A stretch of 64,000 bases of DNA from G963668185 sp963668185 (GTDB lineage Bacteria > Chloroflexota > Dehalococcoidia > Lucifugimonadales > G963668185): assembly GCA_963668185.1 (NCBI GenBank), contig OY764162.1:1178001-1242000 (forward strand). Direction: 5' to 3'. This document shows, piece after piece, positions 25,168 through 33,978 of this stretch (its first letter is position 1; each line of letters opens with the position of its first letter). The notes under the pieces are model-generated. The model did not search any database, was not told the DNA's origin, and was given only the letters and a program-made list of their open reading frames with translations. The position numbers and the translations under genes were made by a program.

Positions 25168-25955
25168 TCAAGTTATCCTGGTTCCGACAGGCTGGTCCGT
25201 CACGCTATGGATCAACGCGCCGTCCTTTCTCCCGTCAGTGATGTGGGCGCTGCCGGCTGCCGAAAGCGCGGTAACGCATGCCTGTAACTTGGGGGTCATG
25301 CCGCCGCCAACCAGGCTGGACCTCATGAGCGTCTCGGCCTGGCGAACGGTCAACCTCGAGATCACGCCTCTCCCAGGCGTCAGGACGCCTTCGACGTCAG
25401 TCAGGAGCACGAGCCTGTCGGCGCGCAGCGAGGCGGCAATCTCCCCGGCGATGATGTCCGCGTTGACGTTCAGCAGGAGACCCGCGTTCTCAGACCCATC
25501 GTTCACGTGGACGGCCACCGGCGCGATCACGGGGATGTAACCTCCGTCCGTTGCGTCGGTCAAGACGGACGTGTCAACCTCGGCGACCGACCCCACCAGT
25601 CCAAGCTCAGGGTCCTGGAGCGTGCACCGCACCATGGCGCCGTCCGCGCAACTGAGGCCGACGGCCCGTCCGCCCGCCTTCTGAATGTCGGCAACCAGTT
25701 GCTTGTTGACGAGGCCGGTCAACACCGCCGTCACGATCTCCATGCTCGCGGCGTCGGTCACGCGCAGACCGTTGACGAACTTGGGCCTGAGTCCGTGCCT
25801 CTCCATCCACGTGGAGATCACCTTGCCGCCGCCGTGAACGACCACCACCCTGGCGCCGCTGTCCTGGAGTGTCACGAGGTCTCGCAGAGTCGTGTCATGC
25901 TCTCCGAGCGTGCTGCCGCCGATCTTGACTACTATCGTTCCAAGGCTTGGGTCAT
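25168..25955 (-). CDS. argB: Acetylglutamate kinase, 5' end disrupted by an apparent one-base frameshift
   Basis: ArgB phosphorylates N-acetylglutamate. From GTG at 25875 the frame gives 235 residues with VVVHGGGKVISTWMERHG, NGLRVTDAASMEIV and VLLTDVEGVLTPGRGV. That start, however, would remove the ATP-binding N terminus. The same frame upstream encodes TIVVKIGGSTLGEHDTTL but has no ATG, GTG or TTG. An ATG at 25955, right behind GGGAGG, is one base out of phase. Adding one C to the CCC run at 25949-25951 would join them as MTPSLGTIVVKIGGS. The span given covers the presumed intact gene. argJ ends five bases upstream. Confidence 0.85.
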
Positions 25956-25960
25956 CCTCC

Positions 25961-27178
25961 CTAGGTGGTATAAGCGGAGTTCAGCGTGACGTACTCTTCG
26001 GTAAGGTCGCTTCCCCAGGCGACGGCCGATCCGGATCCGATGTTGAGGTCGACGCGAATCTTCACGTCATGCGCGGCCATGCTGCTGACCACAGCCTCGG
26101 CGAAGTACGGGATCGCGATCCCGACGTGCACCATGTGGATGTCGTTTATGAACACGTCGATCTTGTCTTCGACCATCTCCGCGCCGCTGTTGCCTATGGC
26201 CATCATGATCCGGCCCCAGTTCGGGTCCCGGCCGTGCACCATCGCCTTCACGAGCATGGATGACGACACCTCGCGGGCCGCGAGGCGGGCGTCAGCGTCC
26301 GTGCGTGCGCCTACGACGCTCACCTCGATCAGGTGGCCTCCGCCCTCCGCGTCTCTGACCATGTCTTTTGCCAGTTCAGTGCACACGTGGCTGAGGGCGC
26401 CTTTGAAGGCCTCCGCTTCTTGCGTGCCATCGGCGATCGGCTCGCCGCCCTCGGCCCCGTTCGCAAACAGCAGGACCGTGTCGTTCGTGCTCTGGTCGCT
26501 GTCCACGTCGATCATGTTGAATGAGACGTCCACCGCGTCCTTGAGGGCGCTCTTCAGCAGGCTGTCCTCAACTGCCGCGTCCGTGGTGAGGAACGCAAGC
26601 ATCGTCGCCATGTTGGGATGGATCATGGCGGCCCCTTTGGCTGCGCCGCCGATCGTGACGCGCCTCCCGTTCAGGTCGATGGCCACCGCCGTGGTCTTTG
26701 GCCGGGTGTCCGTGGTCATGATCGAGCGCGCGAACGCGTTGCCGCCGTCCCCGCTCAGTTGAATCGCGCCCATCCCGGAGCGAATCAGCGCCATCGGGAG
26801 CTCTATGCCGATGACGCCGGTGCTGCACACGAGCATCTCTTCCGGCCCCACGCCGGCATGTGCGGCGGCGGCGGCGACCATCTCCTCGGCGTCTGTGATG
26901 CCCTGGGAGCCAACCGCGCAGTTAGCGCATCCGCTGTTCGCCACCACGCCCCTGGCAGCGCCGCCGGATGCCCTGGAGCGAGTTACCGTCACTGAGGGCG
27001 AGAGCACCGCGTTCGTGGAAAATGTGCCCGCAACCGACGCGGGATGCTCGGAGACCAGGATGCCCAGGTCCAGAACGCCATCGCCCGCGGTCTTGAGGCC
27101 CGCGTGGGTCCCTCCTGCCAGGTAGCCTGAGGGGGACGTCACGCCGCCGTTCGGAATCAACTCGATTCTATCCGCCAT
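25961..27178 (-). CDS. argJ: Bifunctional glutamate N-acetyltransferase/amino-acid acetyltransferase
   Basis: ArgJ recycles acetyl groups from acetylornithine to glutamate and may also use acetyl-CoA. The 405-residue precursor carries the self-cleavage region KGAAMIHPNMATMLAF, where cleavage before the Thr of ATML would yield alpha and beta chains with Thr as nucleophile. STNAVLSPSV, ANSGCANCAVG and VHGRDPNWGRIMMAIGNSG are further family motifs. The ATG at 27178 has AGG seven bases upstream; a TTG two codons earlier is the alternative. It appears to be the first gene of the arginine operon; argC is not in the window. Confidence 0.95.
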   Translation of the reverse strand: MADRIELIPNGGVTSPSGYLAGGTHAGLKTAGDGVLDLGILVSEHPASVAGTFSTNAVLSPSVTVTRSRASGGAARGVVANSGCANCAVGSQGITDAEEMVAAAAAHAGVGPEEMLVCSTGVIGIELPMALIRSGMGAIQLSGDGGNAFARSIMTTDTRPKTTAVAIDLNGRRVTIGGAAKGAAMIHPNMATMLAFLTTDAAVEDSLLKSALKDAVDVSFNMIDVDSDQSTNDTVLLFANGAEGGEPIADGTQEAEAFKGALSHVCTELAKDMVRDAEGGGHLIEVSVVGARTDADARLAAREVSSSMLVKAMVHGRDPNWGRIMMAIGNSGAEMVEDKIDVFINDIHMVHVGIAIPYFAEAVVSSMAAHDVKIRVDLNIGSGSAVAWGSDLTEEYVTLNSAYTT

Positions 27179-27247
27179 AGTCAACCTGTCTTGCGCCGGT
27201 TTTCCGCGTCCATCGACTCAGGAATGCGGTGCGAATGAAGCTACGAA

Positions 27248-27253
27248 AGTATA
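27248..27253 (-). promoter_or_regulatory. Possible -10 box of the arginine operon
   Basis: TATACT on the minus strand matches five of six -10 positions and lies 70 bases upstream of the argJ ATG. I see no good -35 at 16-18 base spacing, so confidence is low. Confidence 0.3.
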
Positions 27254-27302
27254 GCACGAGCCGCCTGTCCAGGTCTCTCGACTACCTGCGGGGGAGCAGC
27301 CG

Positions 27303-28862
27303 TCAAGCCGACGGCATACGCTCCAGGTCGCGCAGTATGGCGTGAGCCGCGTTGTGTCCCGGAGCGCCCGTGACCTCTCCCATAGGGTGTGTTCCGGAGC
27401 CGCACATGTAGAAGTTTCTGATGTGCGTCCTGTAGGGCTGCCGCTGTGACAGCAGTTGGCTGGGGATCATGTCCAGATGTCGAATGTTGCCGTCGGTCAT
27501 GCCCACCCTCGTCTGGATGTCGATCGGCGACTGTACCGTCCAGTCCAGCAGGCGTTCGCGGAAGTCGGGCGCATACTCTGAGATGCTGTCGATGATCTGC
27601 TCTCCTACTTCGTTCCGGATCTCTTCCCAGGGCCGTCCCACTGGATCCGGCGGCTGGTACAGCACCCAGTCGGAGAGCACGTGGCCTTGTCCCCGCACAA
27701 GCCCTGGCTCGGCAATGGACGTGAACTGCAAGCTGTGAATCGGGCTCGACGTGGGTTTGCCCGCCGCGGCGTCGGTCCAACTCCGCACCTGGTACTCGAC
27801 GGAAGGTCGCAGCGAGACTCCGACCACACCCGCGGGGCTGTAGTCATGGCCGAGGTAGCGACTGAAGTCCGGGATGCGGTCTAGGGCGGCCAGGAACTTG
27901 ACGCAGCCGGCACCGGTCTTCCACTGACCAACCTTCTTCAGGACCTGCTCTCCAACTTCGTGCGATTCAAAGAGCGTAGTGAAGGTCCGCTTCGGGTCCG
28001 CATTGGAGACTACCAGTCCTGCCGAAATCTCACTGCCGTTCGACAACCGGACGCCCCTGGCCTCTCCATCCTGAACGATGACCTTTTCCACTTGTGACCG
28101 CGTTTGAATCTCCACCCCGCGCGTCGTAGCGGAGGCTGCTAGGGCCTCCGTGATGTTGCCCATACTCATGCGAGGGATGCCCCTGTCTTCGGGGCGCGTG
28201 AACAGGTTGCAACGGTGAACCGCCGGTCCAAGGATGCTGCCGGCCGATCTTGGGTCGGCCTCGGTGTTGTACATGAAGTGGGCTTTGACCCTCTCATCTT
28301 CGAAGTAGTGGTCCAGCAGATCGATGTAGCTCCAGGTAAGTACGATTTCGAGTATCTCTTCCAGGCTCGTGCCCCGCACGTCCTCGGCCAAGTCTGCAAG
28401 GGTGGGCGGCTCCGTGAGAAAGTAGGGATTGAAGATTCCGGCAGCCCGGTCCCAGAACCGGTTCCATTCGAAGTAAGCCCGCGCGTCACTCTCGGAGAAG
28501 CCTCTGAGTTGGTTGGCCGCGTCCAGGTCTGACTTGATCTCCGGCCCGCCCAGGTGGGAGCCGTCAGGGAATGGGTGGAAGGTGTGCGCCTGGCCCACGT
28601 GGCCGCGAGAGTGGACGATTTCAAAGCCGTGCTCCCTGAGCCGGAGGTCGTCGATTACCTTGCCTCGCAGCGAGGAGCACCAGTACGAGCACATCGGGCC
28701 GAGGAATCCTGGAGAGAACTCGTCCGTCGTGACAGCGCCCCCGATCTTGTCCAGCCGTTCAAGAACGAGGACTTTCAGGCCGTCGTTCGCGAGATATCCG
28801 GCAGTGACCAGGCCGTTATGCCCAGCCCCTATCACTATCGCGTCGTACTGCGTGTCTGTCAT
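27303..28862 (-). CDS. FAD/NAD(P)-dependent oxidoreductase, phytoene-desaturase/PYROXD2-like
   Basis: A 519-residue flavoprotein. The N-terminal dinucleotide fold is YDAIVIGAGHNGLVTAGYLA with LVLERLDKIGGAVTTDEF, the carotenoid-desaturase-type FAD site. The C terminus has the matching FAD signature NFYMCGSGTHPMGEVTGAPGHNAA. The central part (RFWDRAAGIFNPYFL, HCNLFTR-like blocks) resembles the PYROXD2 group more than true carotenoid synthases, and no carotenoid genes are nearby. GAGGAGG lies eight bases before the ATG at 28862. The open frame continues far upstream on the minus strand, across the divergent gene; that extension is an artefact of high GC. Confidence 0.85.
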   Translation of the reverse strand: MTDTQYDAIVIGAGHNGLVTAGYLANDGLKVLVLERLDKIGGAVTTDEFSPGFLGPMCSYWCSSLRGKVIDDLRLREHGFEIVHSRGHVGQAHTFHPFPDGSHLGGPEIKSDLDAANQLRGFSESDARAYFEWNRFWDRAAGIFNPYFLTEPPTLADLAEDVRGTSLEEILEIVLTWSYIDLLDHYFEDERVKAHFMYNTEADPRSAGSILGPAVHRCNLFTRPEDRGIPRMSMGNITEALAASATTRGVEIQTRSQVEKVIVQDGEARGVRLSNGSEISAGLVVSNADPKRTFTTLFESHEVGEQVLKKVGQWKTGAGCVKFLAALDRIPDFSRYLGHDYSPAGVVGVSLRPSVEYQVRSWTDAAAGKPTSSPIHSLQFTSIAEPGLVRGQGHVLSDWVLYQPPDPVGRPWEEIRNEVGEQIIDSISEYAPDFRERLLDWTVQSPIDIQTRVGMTDGNIRHLDMIPSQLLSQRQPYRTHIRNFYMCGSGTHPMGEVTGAPGHNAAHAILRDLERMPSA

Positions 28863-28976
28863 TTCGTTCGCCTCCTCGATCAGGTGGCTGGCCTGCGACT
28901 CGTGTAACATCCGGTCATTGCACAGCGTGATTATAGTGGACGCGAAGACAACCACACTTTCTGGAGTGTACCCGGA

Positions 28977-30194
28977 GTGCCTGTAGATAGCGCGGACGTT
29001 GTCATAATCGGTGGAGGCGTGAGCGGCCTCTCGTCCGGCTTCTGGCTCGCGCGGGAGGGCGTGGACGTAGTCGTCGTAGAGCGCGGCGTAGTCGGCTGGG
29101 AGGCGTCGGGCCGAAACGGCGGCATGATAGGCCATCGCGGGGTGCCCGCATCCGACGGCCTGGGCCGTGCAAGCCACGAGCTTTGGCCGGAGATGGACGC
29201 CTACCTGGGGTATCCGACCGAGTTCACGCCGGGACGCATCGACGCGGCGCTGGACGGGCGCGAGATGGAGGCTCTGCTGGAGCGCAGGGCGCTCTTCGCG
29301 GACCTGGGCATCCGCCTGGACGTGATCGACACCGAAAGCATCCGCGAAATGGTCCCGGCGGCCACCGAGAAGATCGTCGGCGGGTTGATCACCATGGACG
29401 GCGGCCACGCCAACCCGCAACGCACCGTGCAGGCGTATGCGTGGGCGCTTCAGGACCACGGGGGCCGCATCTACCAGCACACCGCGGTCTCCGGGTTTCG
29501 CACTCGCGGAGGCAGAGTAGAGTCGGTGATGACCAGCCGCGGCGATTTCGACGCAGGCCTGGTCATCTGCGCCGCCGGGCCCCAGATTCCGGCTCTCTGC
29601 GAGAGCGTGGGCGCCTACGTGCCTCTCGCCCAGGGACGTGTGGAAATCTGCGTTACCGCTCCGATTCCGCCCGCGTGGCCGGGCGCGCTCGCCGGGAATG
29701 GGCTGTACGGGCGGCAGACCCGGCGTGGAAACCTGGCGTACGGCGGCGGGCCGCACGAGTGGATCGAAGTCGATATGGACAGTCCCGCCAAGCCGAACAC
29801 ACCGGTCGTCCGCAACATAAGCCGGCGGATCGCCGAGCTGTTTCCGGGCGCGGCCGACGTTCCAGTGATCAGAAGCTGGGCAGGAGTCGTGGAGTTGCCG
29901 CGCGACCATCTGCCAATCATCGACACTCTGGAAGACCCGGAGAATCTGATCGTCGTGTCAGGCGCCGGAGCGGGGTTCGGAAGGTCGCCGGGCACGGGCA
30001 AGGCGGTTGCCGAACTGGCTTTGCATGGCGAGTCGTCCATCCATATCGATGACCTGAGCCTGGGCCGGTTCGGAGACATCTCCAGGGACTGGCGCAGGGA
30101 GATGGGCTGGATGCCCGGCAGGGAGTATGTCGCCGACCATGGCTATCATCCCTCATCGGGGCACTGGTCGCCCGCGGAAAGATCGGATTTATAG
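28977..30194 (+). CDS. DAO-type FAD oxidoreductase (glycine/sarcosine oxidase-like), third paralogue
   Basis: A 405-residue D-amino-acid-oxidase-fold protein: DVVIIGGGVSGLSSGFWLAR is the FAD site and VVVERGVVGWEASGRNGGM follows. It shares long blocks with the two DAO genes at 36-38 kb, for example GGHANPQRTVQAYAWA, NGLYGRQT and NLAYGGGPHEW, so all three descend from one gene. The C terminus differs, ending in a His-rich GYHPSSGHWSPAE tail. GTG at 28977 is the start. The gene is divergent from the PYROXD2-like gene and upstream of trxB. The substrate is unknown; an N-methyl or D-amino acid is likely. Confidence 0.8.
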   Translation: MPVDSADVVIIGGGVSGLSSGFWLAREGVDVVVVERGVVGWEASGRNGGMIGHRGVPASDGLGRASHELWPEMDAYLGYPTEFTPGRIDAALDGREMEALLERRALFADLGIRLDVIDTESIREMVPAATEKIVGGLITMDGGHANPQRTVQAYAWALQDHGGRIYQHTAVSGFRTRGGRVESVMTSRGDFDAGLVICAAGPQIPALCESVGAYVPLAQGRVEICVTAPIPPAWPGALAGNGLYGRQTRRGNLAYGGGPHEWIEVDMDSPAKPNTPVVRNISRRIAELFPGAADVPVIRSWAGVVELPRDHLPIIDTLEDPENLIVVSGAGAGFGRSPGTGKAVAELALHGESSIHIDDLSLGRFGDISRDWRREMGWMPGREYVADHGYHPSSGHWSPAERSDL

Positions 30195-30290
30195 GCATTC
30201 CTTCCACTCGGCACAGAGCGCGGTTAGTATGAAGCAAGGCAAAGCACATCACTCCGGGAACCATAGCCCAGCGTTTGGAAAGGACTCCTG

Positions 30291-31268
30291 ATGGACGGAC
30301 ATCGCGTAGAGAACGTAATCATCATCGGATCGGGCGCCGCCGGGCACACTGCCGCCCTTTACACCGCCCGCGCCGATCTGGAGCCCCTCGTGTTTGAGGG
30401 GATTCAGCCGGGCGGCCAGCTCACGATCACCACGGACGTGGAGAACTACCCCGGCTTTCAGGACGGGATCATGGGCCCGGAGATGATGGATATCTTCAAG
30501 CAGCAGTCGGAGCGCTTCGGAACTCGATACGAGCAGGGAGAAGTCACGTCCGTTGACTTCTCGGTCAGGCCGTTCGAGGTAACTATAGATATGACCGATG
30601 TGCGGTACGCCCGATCGGTGATCGTAGCAACCGGCGCGACGGCCAAGCTGCTTGGGCTGCCGTCTGAGGACGCGCTGATGGGGTACGGCGTGTCGGCCTG
30701 CGCGACCTGCGACGGGTTTTTCTTCCGTGACAAGGAGCTGGTGGTAGTCGGCGGCGGCGACACGGCGATGGAGGAGTCCACGTTCCTTACGAAGTTCGCC
30801 TCCAGGGTCAACGTCGTGCACCGGCGCGATGAACTCAGAGCCTCCAAGATCATGCAGCAGCGGGCGTTCGACAACCCCAAGATCGAGTTCATCTGGGATA
30901 CCGTGGTTGACGACATCCTGGGGGTGGAACAGGGAGAGGTGACCGGGGTTCGTCTCCGCAACGTGAAGTCGGGGGACGTTCGAGACAAGCCAATCGACGG
31001 CGTCTTCCTGGCCATAGGGCACAAGCCGAACACGGAGATCTTCCAGGGCGTCCTGGACATGAACGACCAGGGCTACATCCTGACGCACGATGGGACCAGG
31101 ACGAACATACCGGGCGTGTTCGCGGCCGGGGACGCGCAGGACTGGGAGTACCGGCAGGCGGTGACGGCGGCGGGCACCGGCTGCATGGCCGCCATAGACG
31201 CCGAGCGATGGCTATCGGAGCAGGAGGCTTCGGAGCCTCAACCCGCGGAGGCGGTGTCCACAGCCTAG
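30291..31268 (+). CDS. trxB: Thioredoxin reductase
   Basis: A 325-residue NADPH-dependent flavoenzyme reducing thioredoxin. VIIIGSGAAGHTAALYTARA binds FAD, the redox disulfide is in ACATCDGFFF near residue 140, and VVVGGGDTAMEESTFL with HRRDELRAS binds NADPH (the Arg pair reads the 2'-phosphate). GVFAAGDAQDWEYRQAVTAAGTG closes the FAD domain. AAGGA lies seven bases before the ATG. The Glu/Ala-rich tail after residue 305 is slightly longer than usual. It ends six bases from the convergent sigma-factor gene. Confidence 0.93.
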   Translation: MDGHRVENVIIIGSGAAGHTAALYTARADLEPLVFEGIQPGGQLTITTDVENYPGFQDGIMGPEMMDIFKQQSERFGTRYEQGEVTSVDFSVRPFEVTIDMTDVRYARSVIVATGATAKLLGLPSEDALMGYGVSACATCDGFFFRDKELVVVGGGDTAMEESTFLTKFASRVNVVHRRDELRASKIMQQRAFDNPKIEFIWDTVVDDILGVEQGEVTGVRLRNVKSGDVRDKPIDGVFLAIGHKPNTEIFQGVLDMNDQGYILTHDGTRTNIPGVFAAGDAQDWEYRQAVTAAGTGCMAAIDAERWLSEQEASEPQPAEAVSTA

Positions 31269-31274
31269 AATGGA

Positions 31275-32627
31275 CTAGAGAGTGGGCAGGCTCTCCGACT
31301 CCCTGAGGCGGCGCAGGGCCTGCCTTTCCAACTGGCGAACGCGCTCTCTGGTCACGCCAAGCTCGACGCCAACCTCTTCCAGCGTGCGGGGCCGGTCGTC
31401 ATAGAAGCCGAACCGCAGCAGGAGAAGCAGGCGCAGCCGCGGGGGTAGCTCCTCCAGCGCCTGCAGCACATCCTCACGGGTCAGCAGCCGGAGCGCGATT
31501 TCGTCCGGCGTCCGGGACACGTTGTCCGGGATGAAGTCCTCCAGCGTCGAATCTTCCTCGCCAACCGGCGTCTCGAGCGACACCGTGCGCTGACGCTGGC
31601 TGCGAAGCTGAATTACGGCATCCTCGTTCCACTCAAGCGCTTCGGCCACTTCCTGTAGAGTTGGCTCCCGGTCCAGCTCCAGCAGCAGTTCCCGTTCGGT
31701 CCTGTTCAGCTTGTTGAGCCGCTCGACCACGTGGACCGGCAGCCTTATGGTGCGCCCCTGGTCGGCGAGCGCGCGGGAAACGGCCTGCCGGATCCACCAC
31801 GTGGCATACGTGCTGAACTTGTATCCGCGGTGGGGATCGAACTTCTCCACGGCGCGCATCAGCCCGAGGTTGCCTTCCTGGATAAGGTCCAGGAGAGGCA
31901 GTCCCCGGTTGAGGAACTTCCTGGCGACGCTGATGACGAGGCGGAGATTCGACTGCGTGAGCTTTTCCGACGCCGCGCCGCCCTCTCGGGAGATGCGGTC
32001 CCAGTGCGCCTCGATTTCGGACTTGTGAGCTTCCGTAGTGCGCTTCGCGGCGGTTCCCACGTCGCCGCCGAAGGCATCGAGTTCCTCCGTGACGTCCCTG
32101 GGGAGCAGCGACGCTACTTTGGCCAGCGAGTCGACGGCGACGGACACTTCCTTATCTTCGCGGCCCGTGCGCTCCGAAATGGCGTCGGCGATCTCCTGGG
32201 GCATCGGCCCATTGAGGACGTCCTGCACGGACGGAAGCCACAGGAGGTCGGTCAGCCCCGCGCCCTCCACCTGTTCCTGAAGCGAGCCTGCCAGGGCCGC
32301 GAGGATGTCCCGCCGGCTTCCGACATCGCTCCAGATCGCTCCGACAAGCTCCTCCGTGGAAGGCTGTCTCTCGTGATCGTCGAGGAACTCCTTTCGCAGT
32401 TCCTTGAGCCGTACCCATTTCTCGACCGCGAGGCCCAGTTCCACCTCCTGTCCGGCGGTGAGCAGAGGGTGGCGGCCAATCGACCTGAAGTACTCGCGGA
32501 CGGTGTCGCCCGTGTCGTCTTCGATCGATACGTCATCGGCGGCGCGGCCCCGCGCGGACCGTCGAGCGTAGCGCCGGCCCGGCCCGGTCAGAACGCTCTC
32601 TTCTTCGATCTGGTCTCTGGTAGTCAT
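31275..32627 (-). CDS. RNA polymerase sigma-70 factor (SigA/RpoD type)
   Basis: A 450-residue sigma factor without region 1.1. Region 1.2 is TVREYFRSIGRHPLLTAGQE near residue 42. A non-conserved spacer of about 130 residues follows. Region 2 starts at SNLRLVISVARKFLNRGLPL and includes EGNLGLMRAVEKFDP and YKFSTYATWWIRQAVSRA (regions 2.3-2.4). Region 3 and a full region 4 helix-turn-helix (TLEEVGVELGVTRERVRQLE) complete the protein. That composition suits the primary or a closely related group 2 sigma, and I cannot tell which. Confidence 0.9.
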   Translation of the reverse strand: MTTRDQIEEESVLTGPGRRYARRSARGRAADDVSIEDDTGDTVREYFRSIGRHPLLTAGQEVELGLAVEKWVRLKELRKEFLDDHERQPSTEELVGAIWSDVGSRRDILAALAGSLQEQVEGAGLTDLLWLPSVQDVLNGPMPQEIADAISERTGREDKEVSVAVDSLAKVASLLPRDVTEELDAFGGDVGTAAKRTTEAHKSEIEAHWDRISREGGAASEKLTQSNLRLVISVARKFLNRGLPLLDLIQEGNLGLMRAVEKFDPHRGYKFSTYATWWIRQAVSRALADQGRTIRLPVHVVERLNKLNRTERELLLELDREPTLQEVAEALEWNEDAVIQLRSQRQRTVSLETPVGEEDSTLEDFIPDNVSRTPDEIALRLLTREDVLQALEELPPRLRLLLLLRFGFYDDRPRTLEEVGVELGVTRERVRQLERQALRRLRESESLPTL

Positions 32628-32813
32628 TGCGGCCTATCAGTGTGGGCGAATCTTGTCTCTGTCCATTGCCGTCTCCGGCTGGTGGACGTTCGGTTACATA
32701 GTCCCATGTTTAGATGATACCGCTTTTCGGCTCGGACTAATAAGCATGCCCGGCTTCATTTGCGAGTGTATGATGAGGCCCGTAATCCCACGGCAACTTG
32801 AGAGGAATCGCTC

Positions 32814-33875
32814 ATGGAAATTGGAGTAGGGCTGGACGGGACTCTTGGCCTTTCGTTTGAGCAGGAGGCTGAACTGAGCCGCGAGGCGGCCCGCCTCGGT
32901 TACGAGAGCGTGTGGACGCCCGAAGGAGCCGGATACGACGCGTTCCAGGTCTGCATGCATCGCTGGGTGGCGTCCCGCGACGAGACGCCCGAAGGCGTGG
33001 GGACCGGGATATCGGTGTCCCCGGTGGCGCTGAGGACGCCGCTCAGCCTGGCAATGAGCGGCGGCACGTTGAGCGCACTCACCGGCGGAAAGTTCACGCT
33101 GGGGATCGGATCCGGCGGGCTGCATCGCCGGTCCGGGCGCAGGCCGTTCGGTGTGCCCGACGTGTCGGCCATCGAGGCGATGCGCGAGTACGTTACGACG
33201 GTGCGCTCGCTCGTGAACGGCGAGACCGTAACCGTAGATGGGCAGATGGCGAGGCTCAACGGGGTCAGGCTCGGCATCAGCCCGCCTCCGCAGACGCCGG
33301 TTTACCTGGGTGCGCTGGGCCCAAGAATGCTTCAGCTGGCGGGCGAGGTTGCCGACGGCGCCTCGCTCAACTGGTGCTCCGCCGAGCAGGTGGCGTGGAG
33401 CCGCGAGCACGTGAACGAGGCCGCGGAGGCCGCCGGCCGCGATCCGTCCGAGGTGAAGCTGGCCGAGTACATCCGCGTGTGCGTGGACGATGACGTGGAC
33501 GCCGCGCGGCTGGCCGTGGCGAAGGCAACGCTGGGCTACGCGATGGGGCCGCGCGGCGACACGGCGCGAGGCCGCAGGTTCGCGTACCGGGGCCACTTCG
33601 AGCGGATGGGGTTCGCCGACGAGCTTGCCGAACTGGACCGGATGCGGGACGCCGGAGCGTCGCGTGACGAACTTGCCGGGGCCGCGCCGGAGGAGATGCT
33701 TCTGACCGTGGCTTACTTCGGGAAGGCGGACGGAGCGCCGCAGGCGCTGGCCCGGCTCTCGCGTGGCCTGGACACCGCGATGGTGCGCGTCGTCAACGCG
33801 CGGCCCGGGCCGGAGAGCGCGCTAACCACGATGCGGGCGTGCCGCCCAGAGTTGATAAGGCAGGCGGCAGGCTGA
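32814..33875 (+). CDS. Luciferase-like (LLM-class) flavin-dependent oxidoreductase
   Basis: A 353-residue TIM-barrel protein of the bacterial luciferase superfamily using FMN or F420. EAARLGYESVWTPEGAGYDA is the first conserved block, GTGISVSPVALRTPLSLAM the second, FTLGIGSGG the third and PVYLGALGPRMLQLAGEVADG the flavin-phosphate block. SAR202-type Chloroflexota carry large families of such enzymes, proposed to oxidise recalcitrant organic matter, so this copy fits that picture. AGAGGA lies seven bases before the ATG. It stands alone on the plus strand. Confidence 0.85.
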   Translation: MEIGVGLDGTLGLSFEQEAELSREAARLGYESVWTPEGAGYDAFQVCMHRWVASRDETPEGVGTGISVSPVALRTPLSLAMSGGTLSALTGGKFTLGIGSGGLHRRSGRRPFGVPDVSAIEAMREYVTTVRSLVNGETVTVDGQMARLNGVRLGISPPPQTPVYLGALGPRMLQLAGEVADGASLNWCSAEQVAWSREHVNEAAEAAGRDPSEVKLAEYIRVCVDDDVDAARLAVAKATLGYAMGPRGDTARGRRFAYRGHFERMGFADELAELDRMRDAGASRDELAGAAPEEMLLTVAYFGKADGAPQALARLSRGLDTAMVRVVNARPGPESALTTMRACRPELIRQAAG

Positions 33876-33893
33876 GCCGTCCAGACGGTTTCA

Positions 33894-33965
33894 TGGTTCG
33901 ACAAGCTCACCACGAACGGTCTGGGCCCTTCGACAGGAATCTCGTGAGCCTGCCGAACGGATTGC
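33894..33965. repeat. Family G repeat joined to a degenerate family F repeat
   Basis: TGGTTCGACAAGCTCACCAC is followed by GAACGG, then CCCTTCGACAGG...CCTGCCGAACGG. The first part matches 37353-37378 and 41328-41354. The pair lies between convergent gene ends, just past the metF-like stop. Confidence 0.6.
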
Positions 33966-33978
33966 TTTCTGACGCCCT

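Noticed and set aside
27303..29909. Single 868-residue minus-strand protein
   Set aside because: The upstream half is antisense to a clear DAO-type gene; similarity begins at the ATG at 28862, which has a good ribosome site.
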